From contig NZ_UHFA01000002.1 in the NCBI RefSeq assembly GCF_900459175.1, positions 124,001 through 188,000 on the forward strand: DNA of 64,000 nt, in the 5' to 3' direction. Of the stretch, positions 29,927 to 39,947 are shown one piece after another. A model generated the notes under the pieces. The model did no database searches. It saw only the letters and a program-made list of their open reading frames with translations, and was not told the origin of the DNA. Both the position numbers and the translations under genes were made by a program. Source of the DNA: Streptococcus downei MFe28. GTDB lineage: Bacteria > Bacillota > Bacilli > Lactobacillales > Streptococcaceae. Every line of letters begins with the position of its first letter. Within the stretch, counting starts at the first letter, position 1.

Positions 29927-30805
29927 ATGGACTTTCACATTCAACTGCCCCCTTCCTTTCCCACAAGTACGGTCAAGGACCTGCTGGAAAAACACTGGTT
30001 GGTGCCCAGAAAAATCCGCCATTTTCTAAGAACCAAGAAGCATCTCTTAGTCAACAATCAAGCCATCAACTGGCAAAGTCAGGTGAGGGCGGGTGACCTT
30101 ATTCAGCTGATTTTCGATGACGAGAACTATCCTAAAAAGAAGATTCTCCTGGGCCAGGCTAATTTAGTGGACTGCCTCTATGAGGACCAGCACCTCATCA
30201 TCGTCAATAAGCCTGAGGGCATGAAGACCCACGCCAATCAGCCTGATGAAATCGCCCTGCTCAACCATGTCTCAGCCTATGTGGGCGACACCTGCTACGT
30301 GGTTCATCGGCTGGATAAGGAGACTAGTGGTCTAGTTCTCTTTGCCAAAAATCCCTTTGTCCTCCCCATTCTCAACCGACTATTGGAAGATAAGCAGATT
30401 TCTCGGCAATACTGGGCCCTGGCTCAAGGAAGATTGGCCCAAAAAGTCATCACCTACCGCGATAAGATTGGTCGCGACCGCCATGACCGCAGGAAGCGAC
30501 TGGTGACCAACAAGGGGCAAGAAGCCATCACCCATATCCGTAGGCTAAAAGAATTTAACGGATCCAAGGGTCCCTGCACGCTAGTCGACTGCCAACTGGA
30601 GACTGGTCGCACCCACCAAATTCGCGTTCATCTGGCTCACCACGGCCATGCCATTATCGGCGACCCCCTCTATAGCAAAATTCCTGCCAAGCGACTCATG
30701 CTCCACGCCCATAAACTCAGCTTCGTCCATCCCTTTACCAGAGAAGAAATCACCATCCAGGCTCAGTCCGCCAGCTTCGAAAAAAAATTAGGAAACTGGC
30801 AGTGA
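29927..30805 (+). CDS. RluA/RluD-family pseudouridine synthase
   Basis: 292 residues. N-terminal S4-like segment (IRHFLRTKKHLLVNNQAINW; VRAGDLIQLIF) and the catalytic motif VVHRLDKETSGLVLFAK with the active-site Asp, followed by LETGRTHQIRVHLAHHGHAIIGDPLY. Converts uridines to pseudouridine in rRNA or tRNA; target not determinable. Divergent from pbp2a, 68 bases between starts, as commonly seen in streptococci. Its stop lies seven bases from an IS1182-type remnant. Confidence 0.93.
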   Translation: MDFHIQLPPSFPTSTVKDLLEKHWLVPRKIRHFLRTKKHLLVNNQAINWQSQVRAGDLIQLIFDDENYPKKKILLGQANLVDCLYEDQHLIIVNKPEGMKTHANQPDEIALLNHVSAYVGDTCYVVHRLDKETSGLVLFAKNPFVLPILNRLLEDKQISRQYWALAQGRLAQKVITYRDKIGRDRHDRRKRLVTNKGQEAITHIRRLKEFNGSKGPCTLVDCQLETGRTHQIRVHLAHHGHAIIGDPLYSKIPAKRLMLHAHKLSFVHPFTREEITIQAQSASFEKKLGNWQ

Positions 30806-30811
30806 CAGCCT

Positions 30812-31554
30812 TCAGAAATCGGCCTGGCTATCATGAGTATTTCCAGCTTGCACGGTATAACCTAATACCCAACCATACTTATCACAACCCGCTTGGATAT
30901 TGTAGGCAAAAACCTCCTTATGGTCACCTTTATGAAACCAACCACTCTCTGAATCAGTTTTCGACACTTTCTTATTTTGGAGCTTTTTCCCATGCTTTTT
31001 CCTGTCTTGGTCAATTTCCTTATCTAATTGTTCTGACATGAATTTAGCTTGGACAGCCACCTCTGGGTTAACATACTTGTGGCTGTTAGCCGCTGCCTTG
31101 ATAGGAGTGCCGTCTATGAAGATTTCGCTCGTATCAATAAGGCCTTGATCTAGACAGGCTTGAAGGATAGGAGCAAAAATTTCTTCGATAAGCCCAACTG
31201 GCGCAAAACGACGGGAATAGTTCTTGCCATAAGTCGTGAAGTGAGGGACTTTATCATCCAAACCTAATCCCAAAAACCAGCGATAAGCGATATTAACGTC
31301 AATTTCTTTGATGGTTTGACGCATAGAACGGATACCAAATAGGGTCTGGATGAGAGGAATTTTGACCAATAAAACGGGATCTAAACTAGGACGTCCTGTT
31401 TCTTGACTATAGGTCGTCTCGACTTTGTCATAGATAAAAGAGAAATCAATTGTTTCATCAATTTGACGCAGTAAATGATCCTCAGGAACAAGTTCATCTA
31501 GAGACAGCAAGGTCTATTCACCACCTTTGTAGTTGGGGGTTTCTTTGTGAAACA
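30812..31554 (-). pseudogene. IS1182-family transposase remnant (stop codon and 3' truncation)
   Basis: The frame begins MFHKETPNYKGGE at 31554 after GGAGG, meets TAG at 31513-31515 (codon 14, where CAG is expected) and then continues TLLSLDELVPEDHLLRQIDE. DUF772-type N-terminal domain (GRPSLDPVLLVKIPLIQTLFG) and the beginning of the DDE domain (DTSEIFIDGTPIKAAANSHKY) are present. It stops at AGNTHDSQADF, about half the family length, where the IS has been cut next to the RluD-type gene. The second half and one IS end are gone. Confidence 0.85.
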
Positions 31555-31718
31555 TAGAGACAACCTCCGATTATTCTTACATCTATTATAAAACTTTGAT
31601 AGCTAAAAAAGACATTAGAAAATCAATTTCTAACGACTTTGTCTTCAGTCTGAGGCACACTCGTGCTTGCCGTTAAATTTCAAAAGTTTTTAACTTTTAG
31701 AAATTTTTTTCTTACGAC

Positions 31719-31753
31719 ACAAAAAGGACAAAGTCGACCTTACTTTGTCCTTT
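31719..31753 (-). terminator. groEL terminator
   Basis: AAAGGACAAAGT / ACTTTGTCCTTT, 12 bp, followed by TTTTG on the minus strand. A second hairpin (CTTTCAGCTAGC / GCTAGCTAGAAAG) lies between it and the groEL stop at about 31799-31827. Confidence 0.85.
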
Positions 31754-31838
31754 GAGTTAGTATAGAATATAGCTAGTGCGCTATAGCGACTAGCGTAGGC
31801 TTTCAGCTAGCTCTGCTAGCTAGAAAGGCTTTATATTC

Positions 31839-33464
<1,626 letters not shown>

Positions 33465-33623
33465 TTATCTATACCTATCTTTCTTATCTATTGTAATTTT
33501 ACTTAGCTTGTCAAAGTGGCCAGAAGCTCAGTTCGAGCCTTTATCTCTTGACCCAAAAGCAAGCTAAGGAAAGTTCCCTTCGAGCAAGCCTAACCAAATC
33601 AGCTGAGCTAAAAATTTCTCGTC

Positions 33624-33653
33624 AGCCAGCAAGAGAGGGCTGGCTTTTTTTTA
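33624..33653 (+). terminator. Orphan plus-strand terminator-like hairpin in the groES-groEL spacer
   Basis: AGCCAGC / GGCTGGCT followed by a run of nine T on the plus strand. No plus-strand gene ends here; read on the minus strand it has no T-run and should not stop groESL transcription. Confidence 0.55.
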
Positions 33654-33671
33654 TTAGAGACTTTGCGGCCT

Positions 33672-33778
33672 TATACTCTTTGAAAATCAAAATTTACTGT
33701 CGTTAACTCACCTTGCCGTACTCCAGTACTGTCTTCGGTTCGTTGCCTCGGTTAATTTTGATTTTCATTGAGTATTAG
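33672..33778. repeat. Intergenic modular repeat, copy A3, within groESL
   Basis: TACTCTTTGAAAATCAAAAT ... ATTTTGATTTTCATTGAGTA with an internal CCAGTACTG palindrome. Its right end TAATACTC (minus strand) overlaps the groES stop codon. Confidence 0.8.
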
Positions 33779-34059
33779 CCAAGAATCGCTAAAATATCAG
33801 CTTCACGGACGATAGAAACTTTATCGTTTCCATCTTTGACATCCAGACCTGCGCCATTTTCGATCAGAACCTTGTCCCCTTGAGCTACGCTTGGGGCAAT
33901 CAAATCCCCATGCAGGGTCCTTGAACCAGGGCCAACGGCCAAAACAGTCGCCGTTTTAGTAGCTTCGTGGGAAGCACCCGCCAAAACGAAACCGCTAGCT
34001 GTGGTCTCTTCTACTTCTTCAAATTTTACAACAATCCGATCACCTAATGGTTTTAACAT
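33775..34059 (-). CDS. groS: 10 kDa co-chaperonin GroES
   Basis: 94 residues. [26 protein letters not shown] start, mobile loop region around [17 protein letters not shown] and the C-terminal [15 protein letters not shown]. Forms the lid of the GroEL ring. The TAA stop is shared with the terminal TAATACTC of a repeat copy, showing insertion right at the gene end without damage. Confidence 0.98.
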   Translation of the reverse strand: MLKPLGDRIVVKFEEVEETTASGFVLAGASHEATKTATVLAVGPGSRTLHGDLIAPSVAQGDKVLIENGAGLDVKDGNDKVSIVREADILAILG

Positions 34060-34081
34060 TGTCTTACCTCCAAAAGATTTT

Positions 34082-34108
34082 TTAGCGCTCTAATCGTCCG
34101 AGTGCTAA
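34082..34108 (-). promoter_or_regulatory. CIRCE operator (HrcA binding site)
   Basis: TTAGCGCTC, nine bases, GAGTGCTAA; one departure from the TTAGCACTC-N9-GAGTGCTAA consensus. Lies between the groES promoter and its start. Confidence 0.96.
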
Positions 34109-34119
34109 CTACAGTTACT

Positions 34120-34147
34120 ATTCTATCATTTGGTCAAAATTAGTCAA
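34120..34147 (-). promoter_or_regulatory. groESL promoter
   Basis: Minus strand: TTGACT (34142-34147), 16 bases, TAGAAT (34120-34125), directly upstream of CIRCE. Confidence 0.8.
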
Positions 34148-34148
34148 G

Positions 34149-34177
34149 AAAAAAACTCTACCTCAGGTAAAGTTTTT
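34149..34177 (-). terminator. Terminator of the HAD phosphatase gene
   Basis: AAAAACTTTACC / GGTAGAGTTTTTTT on the minus strand; its T-run abuts the groESL -35 box. Confidence 0.75.
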
Positions 34178-34271
34178 GATTTTCATTGAGACTAGAGAGG
34201 TCCTGCAGACTCTAGGGTTTGGTCATTAAGAATCGCTAAACGGAGTGGCCAACAAATCGACAGTAGCCTCT

Positions 34272-35069
34272 TCAAGCTTGGAGAATCTCTTCCTCCAAAA
34301 CCTTGGCAATACCATCGTGATTATTGTCCAAGGTAACCCTGCCGATTCGCTCCTGCAGGGCCTGAGGGGCATTACCCATGAGGATGCCCTGCCCAACGGT
34401 TTCCAGCATCTCCAAATCATTGTAGTTATCGCCAAAGGCCAGGGTCTCAGCTATTGGGACACGATAGTAGTCGACCAGGGTCTTGACGGCCTGACCCTTG
34501 TCAATCCCTGTCGCCATAACTTCAATCAGATGAGGAAGGGACTTGGCAATGGACAGGTCAGGATAGGACTGCTTGAGTTTTTCTAGGATGGCATCGGACT
34601 TGGCTGGAGGACACATGACCAGAACCTTGTGGGCCTCTTTGAGATCAGCTAGGTCTTGTAAATCTACCATTTGCGACTCTAAGCCAACCACCACTTCTTC
34701 ATTGTGGACCAAATCATGGGCCTGCTGGGAAGAGTACCAGTCCTTGTAGCTATAGATATTCCAAGCCAAATCCTGACCCAATTCTTCCACCAGGCGACAA
34801 ACCGAGAGAACCTCGGGCATGACCATGACCTTACTATCAACAATCGTGCCATCCTGGGCTTGAATCAGAGCCCCGTTGTAGGCAATCAGGGGGCTGGGAA
34901 TTCCAATGCTATCAATAATGGGGCGAATAGCCTCAGGCATACGGGCAGATACCGGCACAAAATAGAGTCCCTTACCTACGCAGGCCTTGATGGCCTGGGC
35001 CGTTGCCGGAGTTACCTGATGATTTTGGTTGAGAAGAGTACCATCAATGTCGCTGAAAATAATTTGCAT
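34272..35069 (-). CDS. Cof-type HAD-superfamily phosphatase
   Basis: 265 residues. HAD motif I FSDIDGTLLNQNH, motif II VPVSARMPEAI, and the C-terminal LIEVMATGIDKGQAVKTLVDYY and AFGDNYNDLEMLE (motifs III-IV) of the Cof/YidA class. Hydrolyses small phosphorylated metabolites; substrate unknown. Cytoplasmic. Lies downstream of ssbB in the same direction but each has its own terminator. Confidence 0.93.
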   Translation of the reverse strand: MQIIFSDIDGTLLNQNHQVTPATAQAIKACVGKGLYFVPVSARMPEAIRPIIDSIGIPSPLIAYNGALIQAQDGTIVDSKVMVMPEVLSVCRLVEELGQDLAWNIYSYKDWYSSQQAHDLVHNEEVVVGLESQMVDLQDLADLKEAHKVLVMCPPAKSDAILEKLKQSYPDLSIAKSLPHLIEVMATGIDKGQAVKTLVDYYRVPIAETLAFGDNYNDLEMLETVGQGILMGNAPQALQERIGRVTLDNNHDGIAKVLEEEILQA

Positions 35070-35138
35070 GTCCTTGCCTCCTCGGCCTAATTTACCTCCA
35101 TTATAACATTTTCTGGCTAGGGCTTGGCTGACATTTTA

Positions 35139-35173
35139 AATAAAAAACGCCCGAGTATGGACGAACTCAGGCG
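35139..35173 (-). terminator. ssbB terminator
   Basis: CGCCTGAGT / ACTCGGGCG followed by TTTTTTATTT on the minus strand. Confidence 0.85.
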
Positions 35174-35241
35174 ATGATTAGCACGTGAATGATTGTGGGA
35201 AATTACTTTTGGTTCACGTTGGACAAAGAAAAATAGAGGTA

Positions 35242-35637
35242 TCAGAAAGGGAGTTCTTCTTCTTCAAGAACTAAATCGGCCAGGTCGCTGGTCCCTTGAT
35301 TCTCCCGCAAGGCACGCTGGGCTCGACTTTCTAGCAGTTGGAAGGACTGGGCTAGGACCTCAGTCACATAGCGGGTTTGCCCGTCTTTTTCATAATGGCG
35401 GGTTCTGATTTCACCATCTAGGGAAACCAGACTCCCCTTACCTGCATAAGAGACCAGGCTTTCAGCCAACTTGCCCCAGAAGACAACATTGACAAAGTCG
35501 GCCTGACGCTCGCCATCCTGAGATTTAAAACGGCGATTGACAGCTAGGGTAACGTGAGTGACCGATTTATCCGAAGGGGTCTTAACCATCTCGGGAGCCG
35601 CCGTCAAACGACCGATAAGAATGACTTTGTTATACAT
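35242..35637 (-). CDS. ssbB: Single-stranded DNA-binding protein, competence type SsbB
   Basis: 131 residues, the short SsbB length rather than the longer housekeeping Ssb. OB-fold start MYNKVILIGRLTAAPEMVKT, VTLAVNRRF and DFVNVVFWGKLAESLVSYAGKGS; C-terminal acidic tip EEEELPF. Protects incoming single strands during transformation. A TACGAATA cin-box upstream puts it under the competence sigma factor ComX/SigX. SD AAGGAGGTG precedes the ATG. Confidence 0.94.
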   Translation of the reverse strand: MYNKVILIGRLTAAPEMVKTPSDKSVTHVTLAVNRRFKSQDGERQADFVNVVFWGKLAESLVSYAGKGSLVSLDGEIRTRHYEKDGQTRYVTEVLAQSFQLLESRAQRALRENQGTSDLADLVLEEEELPF

Positions 35638-35658
35638 ATCTTCACCTCCTTACTTTTC

Positions 35659-35666
35659 TATTCGTA
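35659..35666 (-). promoter_or_regulatory. Cin-box (ComX/SigX promoter element)
   Basis: TACGAATA on the minus strand 22 bases before the ssbB start, in the TTTTACGAATAGAAAA context typical of late competence genes. Confidence 0.88.
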
Positions 35667-35677
35667 AAAGGAGGCAG

Positions 35678-35705
35678 AAAAAAGAGGAAAAATAAGATTT
35701 TCCTC
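35678..35705 (-). terminator. Terminator of the RiPP operon
   Basis: GAGGAAAA, five-base loop, TTTTCCTC, followed by TTTTTT on the minus strand. Sits between the last island gene and the ssbB cin-box. Confidence 0.8.
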
Positions 35706-35769
35706 ATCTCACTGTCTGGAGTTATTTTGAAGAATGCAATTAGCATCCAATCGTCACTACATTGTAGAT

Positions 35770-36516
35770 TTAATTACAAAAAAAGTTTTCGCAGAGATAA
35801 AGTGTATCTTGCCCCAATACTACTTTGCGATACATAAAAGGTGAAGACGCTGTAATATAGTCAGAAAAATAATCTGTAATTGCTGAGAGTGTGGTATCTA
35901 ATATCACTTCTTCGATTGGCCGATCCCAGTACTCCTCTATTTTCTTAGCATTTTTTTTTATTGCTTTGTCTTTCAGATAGTAACCTAAGTCTATTTTACC
36001 AGCATCCATTTCAACAAAAGGTCCAACTCCTAATAATTCTCCGTCAAAAACTTCAAAGAGAAGAACCAAGCCTCGCTTAGTAAGTGGCTGAATATCTTCA
36101 AGGTGACTATTTTTATCATAAACAATAATAACGACCTGGCTTTCAGTTCCTAAATGTACTTCAAGCATATTTTTTAAATCTTCTAAATCTAACTGGCTAT
36201 AGTTTCGTAGTTCAATAGTTGCACCATGTAATCTTAACATTAAGAACTTGGCTAACATCGTTTTATTGACCAACGTAGAGCAAAGTGCTACGTTCTCCTC
36301 CAGTATGAAAAAGAATTCCTTTTGATTATCTGAAATCGCAAATGAATATTGGAGATGCTGGCTAATTTTTTGATTTAGCTGATTATTCTTTACTAATTCA
36401 TCCAGCCCTTTCGTAGTTTTCAAAGTGAGAAATGGTTTTTGTTTTTGCGCATATTTCTCTGAAAAATAATAGGTGCTTTGCTTATGGTTGACTGTTAAAA
36501 ATGGATTTAAAAGCAT
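35770..36516 (-). CDS. RiPP island: degenerate E1/ocin-ThiF-like partner protein
   Basis: 248 residues from ATG 36516, chosen because AAGGAAGG lies just upstream; an ATG at 36561 lacks a site. A possible ThiF-like stretch spans residues 75-140 (ALCSTLVNKTMLAKFLMLRL, VVIIVYDK). It is followed by GLVLLFEVFDGELLGVGPFV, which aligns by eye with the segment ahead of the CxxC pair in the YcaO protein at 46738 and with the vGPl motif of E1-like cyclodehydratase partners. The zinc cysteines are missing at that place, and the only Cys pair is at the very end (LCENFFC). Last gene of the operon, 17 bases after the dehydrogenase. It may deliver substrate to the YcaO at 38268; this is inference and no family was recognised with certainty. 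Confidence 0.6.
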   Translation of the reverse strand: MLLNPFLTVNHKQSTYYFSEKYAQKQKPFLTLKTTKGLDELVKNNQLNQKISQHLQYSFAISDNQKEFFFILEENVALCSTLVNKTMLAKFLMLRLHGATIELRNYSQLDLEDLKNMLEVHLGTESQVVIIVYDKNSHLEDIQPLTKRGLVLLFEVFDGELLGVGPFVEMDAGKIDLGYYLKDKAIKKNAKKIEEYWDRPIEEVILDTTLSAITDYFSDYITASSPFMYRKVVLGQDTLYLCENFFCN

Positions 36517-36533
36517 ATTTTCTATCCTTCCTT

Positions 36534-37346
36534 TTATCCAAATAATATTCCATAGATACAATATTCCGTGTCACTGTTTTGAATTCCAATTTGTTTTTCA
36601 ACCTCTTCAGGAAAGAGACCACAAACGGGAAGTGACTTTTTATTGAGGTGGCTAGAAACGAGTTGCAGATTTTGTCCGACATGTCCTGCTTCGAAGAAGG
36701 CTAAACGCTCAGACAACTCACCGTATTTTTTAAATGATTCCTTAAAGTCAACTACCATGAATACAGCAAAACTAAGTTTTTCTGTTGAGTTACTAAGTGC
36801 ATCTAGTTTGTAAAGAGTCATCGGGAAGAGATTATCCCATATCATCTCTTTTTTATTTTCTACTTTGACTAATTTTTTCAACTGAGGACTGATGTAATAA
36901 ACTCCTGTTTCAACTCCCTCAACATCTTTGACAAAAATATAGAGTTTTACTGGAAATAGCGCACCTCCTGAAGGATAATTTCTTAGGATTAAATCCTCCC
37001 CATGATATACCCTTTTTCGTGGATTTGGGCCGACAGCGATTGTCAATAACTCAAATAATTCTTCGCGATTCCATTTCCCCTCAAAAGAGTTTAAAAGGGT
37101 TGACCGTCGATTCTCAAATAATTTTCGAATTGGATCCTCTTTAACATCTTCTTGGTAGTAATCATATTGTTTCCTATTATCAAAGTCTGTAATATTATCT
37201 TTTGGAAATTGATAATCTTGTTTTGGACTATTGTTCATAAACCAATTAATACGATTAGTCGCAAATTTCTTTCGACGATTTTTTAATTGCTCATAATCAA
37301 AATTAGGAGTGTAATACATTTCTTCATTTAACAATACTTTTTTCAT
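36534..37346 (-). CDS. RiPP island: SagB/ThcOx-type azoline dehydrogenase
   Basis: 270 residues. FMN-dependent nitroreductase-fold oxidase that converts thiazolines/oxazolines to thiazoles/oxazoles. SagB-type motifs: LRNYPSGGALFPVKLYIFVK (121-140), GVYYISPQLKKLVKV (148-162) and RLAFFEAGHVGQNLQLVSSH (214-233). The C-terminal GLFPEEVEKQIG matches the family end. Starts directly after the stop of the LanB-C-like gene (one base apart). Its presence means at least some heterocycles in the product are aromatised. Confidence 0.9.
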   Translation of the reverse strand: MKKVLLNEEMYYTPNFDYEQLKNRRKKFATNRINWFMNNSPKQDYQFPKDNITDFDNRKQYDYYQEDVKEDPIRKLFENRRSTLLNSFEGKWNREELFELLTIAVGPNPRKRVYHGEDLILRNYPSGGALFPVKLYIFVKDVEGVETGVYYISPQLKKLVKVENKKEMIWDNLFPMTLYKLDALSNSTEKLSFAVFMVVDFKESFKKYGELSERLAFFEAGHVGQNLQLVSSHLNKKSLPVCGLFPEEVEKQIGIQNSDTEYCIYGILFG

Positions 37347-38261
37347 TTATACTCCTTTCCGGGAAGTTGCCGTTGATGTTTTCGTGTGATAGTATCCATA
37401 GATGGCACATTCATATTCAATAGGAATGCCAAGGCGGTTTGCAAACATGTGCATCTGAGAAAAGAGAACTGACCGCATCATTTTCTTGCCTCTAAGTTGA
37501 TAGACTTCCTCCAAATATTCAATTAAATTTGTAATAAATGAATCCCTCATTTCTGGTTTAATGAATGAGAAGACTGTCTTAATTTTTTCTTCTTTCCCTT
37601 CAAATGAATGTTCTATGGAAGTGATAATGTCCGCAATATAACTTTCATTCTTCAAGTCATACAATTTGTTCCAATAAGAGAAACAATTAGCATAAAATTG
37701 TTCAAAGTCAAAATCAATTTTCTTATCTGTAATAGCTGTCTTTACTTGCTCATAAGTATAGATGTAAAAAAGCATTCGAATCATCACGTGACAATTCATA
37801 CAGCCTTCCAACATAGTAGATACTAATTGGCTAGAATGATAGAAAACAGACTCTGCTTTCTCTATTACCTCATAGCCTCCGTATCGCTCATTTTCTCGAA
37901 CATACGGTATTGAGACAATAGAATTATTGTTATACCAAGGCAAATTTTTCAACGGAATTTTTTCCCCGTCTAACTTATGTCCCTTATAGTATTGCTCTTT
38001 TGTTAATGTTACATTTACATTAGAACTAGAGAGTTCTGGGTCTAATAAATCCGATAGGATTTGGTAATAATCTTTATTGGAAGATTCTGCAGTCTTTATC
38101 CGAAAACGAATATGGGGTCCACCTTCCCAATAGCGAATGAAGAAAAAGCATGTAAGCCCTTCTTTGGATGCCCAATTATTTAGAGTGCAGATAATACTGT
38201 CGTGGTGCATCAGATTATGACAAAAAATATGGTAGGATAACCACTTTTCAATTTCTTTCAT
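37347..38261 (-). CDS. RiPP island: LanB C-terminal-like (SpaB_C) protein, elimination or pyridine synthase
   Basis: 304 residues. The motif TCFFFIRYWEGGPHIRFRIKT (38-57) is the signature of stand-alone SpaB_C / thiopeptide-type biosynthesis proteins, and the distal MRSVLFSQMHMFANRLGI (about 262-280) matches the family C-terminus. In thiopeptide pathways this fold occurs twice: once eliminating glutamate to form dehydroamino acids and once as the [4+2] cyclase that forms the central pyridine. This protein sits next to the dehydrogenase, away from the LanB-N gene, as pyridine synthases often do; assignment of cyclase versus elimination is inference. Confidence 0.78.
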   Translation of the reverse strand: MKEIEKWLSYHIFCHNLMHHDSIICTLNNWASKEGLTCFFFIRYWEGGPHIRFRIKTAESSNKDYYQILSDLLDPELSSSNVNVTLTKEQYYKGHKLDGEKIPLKNLPWYNNNSIVSIPYVRENERYGGYEVIEKAESVFYHSSQLVSTMLEGCMNCHVMIRMLFYIYTYEQVKTAITDKKIDFDFEQFYANCFSYWNKLYDLKNESYIADIITSIEHSFEGKEEKIKTVFSFIKPEMRDSFITNLIEYLEEVYQLRGKKMMRSVLFSQMHMFANRLGIPIEYECAIYGYYHTKTSTATSRKGV

Positions 38262-38267
38262 GTTTTG

Positions 38268-39947
38268 TTATGGGAAGGGATGGGGATATGGGTTGACTAG
38301 CCTCACTTCCTCAAGACCTCTCCTACTCCTTTCTTGATTGATACGACTCATAGAAACTCGTTCATTTTGTACTCCAAAAGTTATAGGGAGTAACCCTGGC
38401 ACAATTACTTTCACAGTATAGATGCCAAGTTCTTCCATTTCTTTTGAAGTCAAATTGACCACGTAAATATCTTCATATTTTTTTAGTACTCGTTGAATCA
38501 ATACTCGCAAGTATGACTTTGTATTATTTTCTTGAATATATTTTTGTGGTGATAAGTCGGTTACATGAGATGCCTTTAAAAAATCGAATGCTGTTTTGTG
38601 CTGATTACTAGAATAGTAGTTCACATGGTCTTCCATTTCAGTAACTTCGGTAGGAACCTTCATTCCAAATTCGGCATTGATATTATCGTGAATTTTAATT
38701 CCAACTAACGCCTCTAACAGTGCTGATTCTGCTGCCTTGTGAGGGAGAGGATTACTTCCTGCTGCTGTGTAGGCATACATCTTATGGTCTTTCAAACTTC
38801 TTACCAAAGCCCAAAAGGAAGGAACGCCTAACTCCATTGAAATATCAAAAACTCTGATATCAAAGCCATCTTGTTGAGCACAACGAATTGTCTTCAGAGT
38901 ATCCTCAGACAAGCCCAGAGATTCTATTGTTACCTCTTCGACTGGGATTCGTCCATACCAAGTTGTTAAAAAGTTATCTCTCTCAATTAGTTCCAAAATC
39001 CCATACAGAATTGCTTCCTCAAAGGTTCCTCCTAAAGCAACACCATTCGAACTATCATAAATAAAGCGATGTTGCTTCTTTTTATCTCTAAAGAAAGAAT
39101 CGCCATATACTGCTAATTGTTCAGGAATCAATACCGTTTTCTTCTTTTTCAAAGACTCTGCCTCTGTCCAATAGATTTCCAAATTATTTCGATAAGGCAT
39201 AAATGGATTTTTATCAGAGGAAGGTAGTATGAATTTCTCAGGATAAACAGCATCTGGTAAATCTGAAAACTTCCCATATATATCCTTGGTTTTGTATGGA
39301 TAATACAGGGAGGAGTACCTCTCAATGGCTTCTAACTGAGCAATGTTGGTCGAATCTTGAAATGATGAAGAACGACCATAACCACACTCTATATATTTAT
39401 CTGTTACAGCATATTCAATCCCTACACCTGGAAAATAATCTGAATCCAAATCAAAGAATTTACGATAGGCCACTGTTGTATCCAAAAAACATTGTGCATT
39501 CTTGGATAAGTCTCCAATAGTTTTTGCTCGAAAGCCAGTTGACCTCTCAATATCTTTTTTTGCCAATAGCTGGTTAAATCCTAACTGACTTCTTGTATGA
39601 GCACTTCTCCTCTTTTTAATATGAAAATAAGATACTTTTTGTTGTTCTAAATCTAATGTCCCAACCTGTCCTGTCTTAAAAACAAGTTGGTCTAGGAGAG
39701 CTTTTGCCGAGTTTTTTGCTGATTCACTATTCTGGTATTTTGCTGAAAACATACTGGTCAGTAAATTTTTTGTTTTAGCCTCTTGATATAAAGTAACGGT
39801 GTATAAAAAGTCCTCAAGAAAGCCCTCTTCCTTTGTGAAGAAAAAGATACGGTCCACCACCAAGATAGCGTACTTCCTTCCACCTTCCAAAATCTGCAAA
39901 TGGTTCTCATCAAAAAATGAATCATTGGTAATTAATTTCGTTTTCAT
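38268..39947 (-). CDS. RiPP island: YcaO-domain cyclodehydratase 1
   Basis: 559 residues. YcaO ATP-binding elements are intact: GYGRSSSFQDSTNIAQLEAI (189-208) followed by ERYSS; then SSNGVALGGTFEEAILYGI (299-317) with LELIERDNF; Cys/Asn-rich substrate region later. The C-terminus PYPHPFP contains the PxPxP signature of azoline-forming YcaOs. The N-terminal 150 residues are not a recognisable E1 domain and lack the four-Cys site of the second YcaO. Catalyses ATP-dependent cyclisation of Cys/Ser/Thr. Overlaps the 176-residue gene by 26 bases, which suggests translational coupling. Confidence 0.9.
   Translation of the reverse strand: MKTKLITNDSFFDENHLQILEGGRKYAILVVDRIFFFTKEEGFLEDFLYTVTLYQEAKTKNLLTSMFSAKYQNSESAKNSAKALLDQLVFKTGQVGTLDLEQQKVSYFHIKKRRSAHTRSQLGFNQLLAKKDIERSTGFRAKTIGDLSKNAQCFLDTTVAYRKFFDLDSDYFPGVGIEYAVTDKYIECGYGRSSSFQDSTNIAQLEAIERYSSLYYPYKTKDIYGKFSDLPDAVYPEKFILPSSDKNPFMPYRNNLEIYWTEAESLKKKKTVLIPEQLAVYGDSFFRDKKKQHRFIYDSSNGVALGGTFEEAILYGILELIERDNFLTTWYGRIPVEEVTIESLGLSEDTLKTIRCAQQDGFDIRVFDISMELGVPSFWALVRSLKDHKMYAYTAAGSNPLPHKAAESALLEALVGIKIHDNINAEFGMKVPTEVTEMEDHVNYYSSNQHKTAFDFLKASHVTDLSPQKYIQENNTKSYLRVLIQRVLKKYEDIYVVNLTSKEMEELGIYTVKVIVPGLLPITFGVQNERVSMSRINQERSRRGLEEVRLVNPYPHPFP

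Noticed and set aside
30802..31041. 79-residue plus-strand frame
   Set aside because: Antisense to the IS1182-type remnant; no start signal.
37608..37826. Many plus-strand frames across the RiPP island and elsewhere
   Set aside because: They are out-of-frame shadows of convincing minus-strand genes, with no ribosome sites or recognisable domains.
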